NCBI GenBank assembly: GCA_018712985.1
Contig: DVGA01000011.1
Coordinates: forward strand, 1-43,502
DNA length: 43,502 nt
Direction of reading: 5' to 3'
Source of the DNA: Candidatus Scatomorpha intestinavium
Lineage (GTDB): Bacteria > Bacillota > Clostridia > Oscillospirales > Oscillospiraceae
Part shown: in pieces, positions 39,084 through 43,502 of the stretch
Position numbering within the stretch: position 1 is the first letter of the stretch
Layout: every line of letters starts with the position of its first letter
The notes under the pieces: generated by a model
Told to the model about the DNA's origin: nothing
Databases searched by the model: none
Seen by the model: the letters and a program-made list of their open reading frames with translations, nothing else
Program-made: the position numbers and the translations under genes

Positions 39084-39836
39084 TCATATATCGACCCAGA
39101 CCGCTGCGGCGGTGTTGTTGTCGCTGTCAGCGCCGCCGGCCCTTTCCGCTATGTGCCGGCGCATCCGCCTCAGCCAGTCCCCGGGGTCGGACGCATCGCG
39201 CAGCTCGCCGGCCATCTCGTCCTCGTACACATACTCCCAGAAACCGTCGCTGCACAGCAAAAACGCGTGGCGGCCCCTCTCAAGCTCCGCCTCCCCGGTG
39301 GTGACGTTCAGCTCTCCGTTCTGGCCCAGCGCGCGCAGGACGCGGTTGCGGTCGGGGTGAAAGCGTATCTGATCGCCGGTTATTTCGCCGAGCTGTACGG
39401 CGATCTGTGGCAGGCTGTGGTCGCGGGTCTGAAAGGCAAGCCGCCCGCCGTCGAAGCGGTAGAGCCGCGAGTCGCCCGCGTGCGCCCACGCCGCCCTGCG
39501 GGCGCAGACGCTCAAAACCACGGCCGTGGTCTTCATGGAGGAGCGGAACTGCGCCTGGCGCTCGAGCACGGCCTCATGGGCCTCCTGCAGCAGCGCGGAC
39601 AGCTTCTCCGCGCCGTCCCCCGGGCGCCAGTTGGCGCAGATGAGCCGCACGGCCGTTTGCGAGGCGACCTGCCCGCCGCCGTGGCCGCCGAGGCCGTCGG
39701 CCACCACGCAGCAGAGCGAGCCGCCGTCCGCCGTTACGATCTGGACGCAATCCTCGTTGTCCTCCCGCCCGCCGATGTCGGTGTAGGAGGCGCTCAGGAT
39801 CGCGGCCGTGTCCCTTTTCCGGCCTATTCTCAGCAT
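39084..39836 (-). CDS. Soluble PP2C-type Ser/Thr phosphatase
   Basis: 250 residues, a compact bacterial PPM/PP2C phosphatase. Metal and phosphate motifs are REDNED (24-29), VADGLGGHGGG (Asp47), HAGDSRLYR, TRDHS, LCSDGFWEYV and SDNNTAA. All expected aspartates are present. It should reverse the kinases' phosphorylation of FHA partners. The start overlaps the end of the membrane PP2C gene by 7 bases (ATGCTGA). Confidence 0.93.
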   Translation of the reverse strand: MLRIGRKRDTAAILSASYTDIGGREDNEDCVQIVTADGGSLCCVVADGLGGHGGGQVASQTAVRLICANWRPGDGAEKLSALLQEAHEAVLERQAQFRSSMKTTAVVLSVCARRAAWAHAGDSRLYRFDGGRLAFQTRDHSLPQIAVQLGEITGDQIRFHPDRNRVLRALGQNGELNVTTGEAELERGRHAFLLCSDGFWEYVYEDEMAGELRDASDPGDWLRRMRRHIAERAGGADSDNNTAAAVWVDI

Positions 39837-40789
39837 TGGATCACCACCGCGGTGTAGTTGTCCTGCCCGGGCCAGTCGTGCGCCTTTATGGCGGCGTCCA
39901 TGGCCGCCGCGGCCTCCGGCGCGCTCAGCTCCAGCGCGCTGCCGAGCTCCGAGGCGCTCAGCGCGTTGTATACGCCGTCGCTCATCAGCACGAAACGGTC
40001 GCCCTCAAGGACGCGGACAGGCGCGTCGCCCTGGTCTATGTATTTCAGCTGCCCCATGCCGAGATAGCTCGTCAGCCCGGCGGCACGGGGGTGCGAGGCG
40101 GCCTCGGCTATGCTGCCTTCGCCGTTTACGGCAAGCAGCTCCAGCTCACGGCGGTAAATATGCTCGCGGTTGAGCTGCGTGAGCGCTCCGTCCCGGTAGA
40201 GGCAGATCCGGCTGTCGCCGACGGACAGGAAGTAAAAGCAGCCGTCCTTCAAAAGGCCGAGCACCATTGTGGAGCCGCATTGGCCGATACGTCTGTAGCC
40301 CAAAAGGCGGTTCACGGCGCTGTTGGCGCAGCGCAGCAGCTCCAGCAGCGTCTGCTCGGGGAGAGTGTCCGCCGCGCCGCCGCAGATGAAGCTGTCCATT
40401 ACCGCGGAGACCGCCGTCTGGCTTACGCGGTCGCCGTCGGAGAGACCTCCCATGCCGTCCGCAACGGCCACGAGCAGGCCGTGGGTGGCTTCCAGCTCCG
40501 CGGGGGAGACGGAAAAGCTGTCCTGCTGCGAGTCGCGCGCGCCCTGCTCGTGCAGCTTGCCCACAAGCGGGGCCGGCTTTGCGCCAGCGCGGCGGCGCTT
40601 CCTGAAAAAGAGCCAGGCCGCGGCCGCCGCCGCGACGGCGGCGAGCACCAGCACCGCCGGAAGGAACCACACCGGGAGGGCCGCTGCAGCGCCGCCCTCT
40701 CCCGTGGGCGCATGGCTTTCGACCGACTCCGTGACCTCCGGCTCCGCGGCGGCTCCTGCGGCCGACAGATATATGTTTTCGGCTGTCAT
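39830..40789 (-). CDS. Membrane-anchored PP2C-type phosphatase
   Basis: 319 residues. A short N-terminal segment is followed by one membrane helix (about 39-62) and a basic FRKRRR stop, so the phosphatase domain is cytosolic. Its motifs are RDSQQD (85-90, where the usual form is RxxNxD), VADGMGGLSDGD (Asp111), LSVGDSRICLYR, LMSDGVYNAL and GQDNYTAV. The Asn-to-Gln change in the first motif is modest, and the metal aspartates remain. It is distinct from the downstream soluble PP2C, so the operon has one phosphatase at the membrane and one free. The gene starts 4 bases after the zinc-ribbon FHA stop, with SD GGGGAAAGG in the end of that gene. Confidence 0.9.
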   Translation of the reverse strand: MTAENIYLSAAGAAAEPEVTESVESHAPTGEGGAAAALPVWFLPAVLVLAAVAAAAAAWLFFRKRRRAGAKPAPLVGKLHEQGARDSQQDSFSVSPAELEATHGLLVAVADGMGGLSDGDRVSQTAVSAVMDSFICGGAADTLPEQTLLELLRCANSAVNRLLGYRRIGQCGSTMVLGLLKDGCFYFLSVGDSRICLYRDGALTQLNREHIYRRELELLAVNGEGSIAEAASHPRAAGLTSYLGMGQLKYIDQGDAPVRVLEGDRFVLMSDGVYNALSASELGSALELSAPEAAAAMDAAIKAHDWPGQDNYTAVVIQC

Positions 40790-40793
40790 GGGT

Positions 40794-41471
40794 TCAAACC
40801 TTTCCCCAGTTGAAATGCTCGCCGCACAGGGCGACGAAAATCAGCTTGCTTGTGCCGATCGTGATGACGTCGTAGTTTTTGAGCTCCATGGCGTTGAGCA
40901 CGGTCCTGCCGTTCACCTTTATGAGGTTGCGTCCTGCGGAGGGGCCGACAAAGTACACCGCGTCCACGTCGTCAAAGGCTATCATCGCGTGGCTGCGGCG
41001 GGAGATCTGCTGGTCGCCGCCTATGCGCACGTCGCCCTCCTCGCGGCCGATATAGTTGTACCCGGCGTGCAGGCGGTAGTCGCTGCCGCGCGAGGGGCCG
41101 TCAATGCAGACGAGCCAGCCCACGACAGGCTCGACGCCGCCGTCCACGTTCAGCCCGCCGCCTATTATGGTGTTCTGGAAGCTGCCGCCGCCCATGCCGT
41201 CCGGGGACGGCACGGCGCGGTGCGGCGGCTCGGTCGGCGAAAAGCCGCCGGTGGTCGAAGCGCCTCTTGGGGCCCTCTCCGTCGGCGGCACGCCGCCGGA
41301 GGCCCGGCCGCCGGGAGCCTTTTCCGTGGGAGGGACGCCGGAGGGCGAAAAGCCCGCGCCTTCGGTCGGAGGGGGAGCGCCCTCGCCGCAATAGGGGCAG
41401 CTGTCGTGCGTCGTGGGGTTGTAAAAGCGGCCGCATTTGCCGCAGCGGGCAAAATTGTTGTTGATTTCCAT
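40794..41471 (-). CDS. Zinc-ribbon and FHA-domain adaptor with PTE-repeat linker
   Basis: 225 residues, cytosolic. A zinc ribbon opens the protein (CGKCG at 10-14, CPYCG at 25-29). A Pro/Gly-rich linker (about 31-95) carries four (P/S)PTE motifs with Thr36, Thr49, Thr64 and Thr80. The C-terminal FHA domain (about 115-225) contains YIGREEGDVRIG, QQISRRSHAMIAFD and LIKVNGRTV. The linker threonines are natural candidates for phosphorylation by the operon kinases, with FHA domains as readers, as in GarA/OdhI-like proteins (inference by analogy). The zinc ribbon type recurs at the N-terminus of the beta-helix kinase. ATG 41471 follows GAGGAGG; a longer open frame upstream overlaps the next gene and is not coding. 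Confidence 0.88.
   Translation of the reverse strand: MEINNNFARCGKCGRFYNPTTHDSCPYCGEGAPPPTEGAGFSPSGVPPTEKAPGGRASGGVPPTERAPRGASTTGGFSPTEPPHRAVPSPDGMGGGSFQNTIIGGGLNVDGGVEPVVGWLVCIDGPSRGSDYRLHAGYNYIGREEGDVRIGGDQQISRRSHAMIAFDDVDAVYFVGPSAGRNLIKVNGRTVLNAMELKNYDVITIGTSKLIFVALCGEHFNWGKV
41229..41375 (-). repeat. Imperfect coding repeats (PTE motifs) in the FHA adaptor
   Basis: Four related units encode PPPTE, GVPPTEKAPGG, GVPPTERAPRG and FSPTE. At DNA level the units share TCSGTCGG-type blocks. The two central units are the most alike. Confidence 0.7.
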
Positions 41472-41488
41472 GGAAATACCTCCTCTTT

Positions 41489-42085
41489 TTATATGACCGT
41501 TACTTGAAACAGGTTGCCCGGGCTGGAGAGATAGAAGCGCGTCCCCGGCCCTATGTTCATGGGGTAATTCGGCGGAAGCCTGCGCCCGTCGCCCATGTAT
41601 GTTCCGTAGGCCGAGCCGAGGTCGACCAGCACGGGCACGCCCTGCTGCCAGCGCAGCGCGCAGTGGTGGCGGCTCACCCCGGCGGTGTCCTGCGGGAAGC
41701 GCACTGTGCAGTCCGTGTCCCGGCCAAGCATGAGCCCGCCGGTGTTCAGGGGATATGTCTGCCCCTTCAGCGGCCCGGCGAGGCAGTTGAGCGCAAGCCC
41801 GCTCCTGGACGCGGGCTCTGCCGGGTAGTACGGCGCGGCAGCGCCTCCTCCGCCGCGCTGCGGGCCGCGCGCGTCGCGCCCGCTCACAAGGATGGCGACG
41901 ACGAAGCCGAGCATCACGAAAAAGGCCAGCATGAAGGGCCCGGCGGCGCCGCACCATATAAGGCCGAGCCGGCCCATGTTCGGCCTGTATCTGTGCCGCC
42001 CGAGAAAGAAGGGGATGAGCCCCCAGAGACAGCCGATTACGGCGGTGACGCCTATATAAATTATGACAGCCAGCAATTCCTCCAT
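41489..42085 (-). CDS. Membrane FHA-domain protein
   Basis: 198 residues. Two membrane helices (about 3-28 and 40-67), joined by a basic loop (GRHRYRPNMGR), are followed by a Gly/Ala/Pro linker. A cytosolic FHA domain (about 98-198) contains LMLGRDTDCTVRF, GVSRHHCALRW and LGSAYGTYMGDGRRL, with the Arg, Ser and His phosphothreonine contacts kept. It is the first gene of the phospho-signalling operon and could recruit phosphorylated partners to the membrane. ATG 42085 was chosen because GGAGGTG lies six bases upstream; the in-frame GTG at 42094 sits on that SD. Confidence 0.9.
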   Translation of the reverse strand: MEELLAVIIYIGVTAVIGCLWGLIPFFLGRHRYRPNMGRLGLIWCGAAGPFMLAFFVMLGFVVAILVSGRDARGPQRGGGGAAAPYYPAEPASRSGLALNCLAGPLKGQTYPLNTGGLMLGRDTDCTVRFPQDTAGVSRHHCALRWQQGVPVLVDLGSAYGTYMGDGRRLPPNYPMNIGPGTRFYLSSPGNLFQVTVI

Positions 42086-42119
42086 GTCCAGCACCTCCGG
42101 CTCGTGTGATTATGGCCAC

Positions 42120-42153
42120 ACTTTAGCACACGCCGTGGGTTTGCCCGTCCAAC
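42120..42153 (-). promoter_or_regulatory. Promoter region of the phospho-signalling operon with GTTGGACGGG/GTGTGCTA element
   Basis: Minus strand GTTGGACGGG (42153-42144), 12 bases, GTGTGCTAAAGT (42131-42120). The latter includes an extended -10 TGC-TAAAGT. The spacing from TTGGAC to the -10 (21 bp) is too long for a plain sigma-A -35, so the first block may be an activator or alternative-sigma site. The same element occurs inverted at 42191-42223. Confidence 0.55.
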
Positions 42154-42190
42154 TTTTTTCCGCGGGGGCGGGGGAGCGGCCCGGAAAGGA

Positions 42191-42223
42191 GTTGGACGGG
42201 GACAGAATTTCGTGTGCTATACT
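42191..42223 (+). promoter_or_regulatory. Promoter region of the SLH gene with the same GTTGGACGGG/GTGTGCTA element
   Basis: GTTGGACGGG (42191-42200), 11 bases, GTGTGCTATACT (42212-42223). The latter includes an extended -10 TGC-TATACT. The bases just upstream (CGGAAAGGA) also resemble those upstream of the minus-strand copy (CGGAAAAAA). Confidence 0.6.
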
Positions 42224-42261
42224 CCTTTCAGCGATACCAAAAAAGAAAGGAGTAATCCGAC

Positions 42262-43299
42262 ATGCATTTGAAAAGAACTCTTGCCTTTGTCCTTGCGCTC
42301 TGTTTGATGCTGGCGCTCGCCCCGGCAGCGTCGGCCGCGGGCGATGCGGCGGACGAGGCCGCCGGCGCGCTCTATGAGATGGGCCTGTTCCAGGGCACGT
42401 CCGTGAACGCGGACGGCACGCCCGTATTCGACCTCGACCGCGCGCCCACCCGCGCCGAGGCCGTGACCATGCTCGTGCGCCTACTCGGCGGAGAGGGCGC
42501 CGCCCTTGCCGGGGACTGGGACATGCCCTTCACCGACGTGCCCGCGTGGGCCGAGCCATATGTCGGCTACGCCTACAGCAGGGGCCTCGCGGCCGGCACG
42601 GGCGCGGCGGCCTTCGGCTCCGGCGACAGCGTGACCGCCTCGCAGTATCTGACCTTTGTGCTGCGCGCCCTCGGCTATGAGAGCGGCACGGACTTCGAGT
42701 GGGTCGCCGCCTGGGAGCTCTCCGACGAGATCGGCCTCACGAGCGGCCAGTACGGCGCCTCCACCACGAGCTTCACACGCGGCGACGTGGCCCTGATCTC
42801 CTACGCCGCCCTCGGCTGCGAGATGAAGGGCGGCGGCATGACCCTGCAGGACACCCTCGCCGGCGAGCTGGTGGGTTATGAATTCGAGGACTTCGGAGTT
42901 TACTATCTGCCGGACGATAACATCACCGACAGCCTGCTCACTTACTATGACACCTACATGGAGGCATACCTGACATCCAACGAGGTCCCTGTATACTCAT
43001 ATTTCTTTACGAGGGAGTTCTTTGAGGAGGACGGGGCGGCCTATCCCGCGGATGCGGAGGAGTTTTATCTGGACTACCTGCGCGAGGACCTGGTGTCAGA
43101 AGGCATAGCAGCGAATTTCAATTTCAGCTATGACGCGTATGGCAACTACTCCGCTCAGCTTACATTGGACGGCGTCTATTACTATGTGACAGTCTTCGTG
43201 CTCGACGACCTCTGCGGCATACACATGTTCGGATGCCTCGAGGAAAACGCCGGGAAATACGACCTGGGGTACCTGACCTCCCTCGTCGAGCTGTATTAA
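42262..43299 (+). CDS. SLH-type secreted surface protein
   Basis: 345 residues. A signal peptide (MHLKRTLAFVLALCLMLALA, then PAASA) is followed by S-layer-homology-like units: ALYEMGLFQGT with APTRAEAVTMLVRLLG, then FTDVPAWAEPYVGYAYSRGL with VTASQYLTFVLRALGY, and a third partial unit ending near TSFTRGDVALISYAAL. SLH domains hold proteins on secondary wall polymers. The C-terminal 150 residues form an acidic, Tyr-rich domain of unknown role (YYDTYMEAYL; YAYGNYSAQL-like strands). SD GAAAGGAG is good. It is divergent from the phospho-signalling operon and shares an inverted promoter element with it, so it may be co-regulated. A lipoprotein gene follows after 32 bases. Confidence 0.85.
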   Translation: MHLKRTLAFVLALCLMLALAPAASAAGDAADEAAGALYEMGLFQGTSVNADGTPVFDLDRAPTRAEAVTMLVRLLGGEGAALAGDWDMPFTDVPAWAEPYVGYAYSRGLAAGTGAAAFGSGDSVTASQYLTFVLRALGYESGTDFEWVAAWELSDEIGLTSGQYGASTTSFTRGDVALISYAALGCEMKGGGMTLQDTLAGELVGYEFEDFGVYYLPDDNITDSLLTYYDTYMEAYLTSNEVPVYSYFFTREFFEEDGAAYPADAEEFYLDYLREDLVSEGIAANFNFSYDAYGNYSAQLTLDGVYYYVTVFVLDDLCGIHMFGCLEENAGKYDLGYLTSLVELY

Positions 43300-43331
43300 A
43301 AAGGAAATACCAAAAAAGGAGCTGTAAACGC

Positions 43332-43502
43332 ATGAAAATGAAGAAGCTTGCATCCCTTGCCCTCGCACTCTGCATGGTTTTCGCCCTCGCGGCCTGCGGA
43401 GACGGCGGCTCCGCCGCCACCGAGCCCCCTGCCACCGAGCCCGCCGCCAGCGAGGACCCGCGTGAGGGCCTCACGGCATATGACCTCGAGGGCGCCGCCA
43501 CC
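43332..43502 (+). CDS. Lipoprotein, 3' truncated by window end
   Basis: Only 57 residues are visible. The signal peptide MKMKKLASLALALCMVFA is followed by LAAC (Cys22 lipidated) and a Thr/Glu/Pro/Ala-rich stalk with a small repeat (ATEPPATEPAASE). The functional domain lies outside the window. SD AAAAAAGGAG precedes ATG 43332; the leader (AATACCAAAAAAGGAG) resembles that of the SLH gene (GATACCAAAAAAGAAAGGAG), and the two are probably co-transcribed. Confidence 0.8.
   Translation, partial: MKMKKLASLALALCMVFALAACGDGGSAATEPPATEPAASEDPREGLTAYDLEGAAT

Noticed and set aside
33231..42085. Type VI/VII secretion or TerY-P type defence locus
   Set aside because: FHA, PP2C and kinase genes also occur there, but no secretion ATPase, VipA/B, EsxA-like, vWA or nuclease gene is visible in the window.

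Overview
The window is GC-rich DNA (coding regions strongly biased to G/C at third positions, AT-rich only in promoters) with AGGAGG-type ribosome binding sites, good sigma-A promoters, rho-independent terminators, Cys-anchored lipoproteins and an SLH-type surface protein. This fits a high-GC member of the Clostridia (Oscillospiraceae-like, probably a gut anaerobe). The taxon is inferred from style and gene families only. No tRNA, rRNA, CRISPR array, insertion sequence or phage gene was seen.

Layout. 1-4600: 3' end of a CaiB-type CoA-transferase; an EF-G-like GTPase with its own promoter; an SGNH hydrolase and a DUF4358-like lipoprotein. 4697-8794 (minus): SorC/LsrR-type regulator, then dhaL, dhaK, an LsrF-like aldolase/thiolase and a VOC protein, probably a phospho-ketose catabolic operon. 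9004-11006: DUF3795-like Cys-rich protein, an XRE-SdpI fusion membrane regulator, a weak small ORF and a terminator. 11007-21831: alpha-glucoside locus 1, with lacI, solute-binding protein, two permeases, GH31 and pgmB on the minus strand, and a six-hairpin glycosidase plus divergent GH65 protein on the plus strand. 22033-22695: HEAT/DNA-alkylation-repeat protein. 22738-31852 (minus): alpha-glucoside locus 2, with lacI, solute-binding protein, two permeases, GH65, pgmB and GH13. 32078-33181: unknown helical protein. 33231-42085 (minus): seven-gene Ser/Thr phospho-signalling operon. 42262-end: SLH protein and a truncated lipoprotein.

How the genes work together. The two sugar loci share one plan: an ABC importer without its ATPase brings in alpha-glucosides, intracellular GH31/GH13 enzymes hydrolyse them or GH65 phosphorolyses them to beta-glucose-1-phosphate, and PgmB makes glucose-6-phosphate. 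Each locus has its own LacI repressor and its own operator pair, AATTTAAGCGATTAAATT-like in locus 1 and CAAAAACGTTTTTG-like in locus 2, so they probably answer to different sugars.

The least ordinary region is 33231-42261. Its operon encodes a membrane FHA protein, a zinc-ribbon FHA protein with four PTE motifs in its linker, two PP2C phosphatases (one membrane-bound), a secreted-side trypsin-like protease fused through a membrane helix to a cytosolic FHA domain, a soluble kinase, and a 1143-residue zinc-ribbon kinase with a large beta-helix-like exterior. The operon and the divergent SLH gene carry the same promoter-proximal element in inverted orientation. I infer a surface-sensing or envelope-remodelling phospho-relay.
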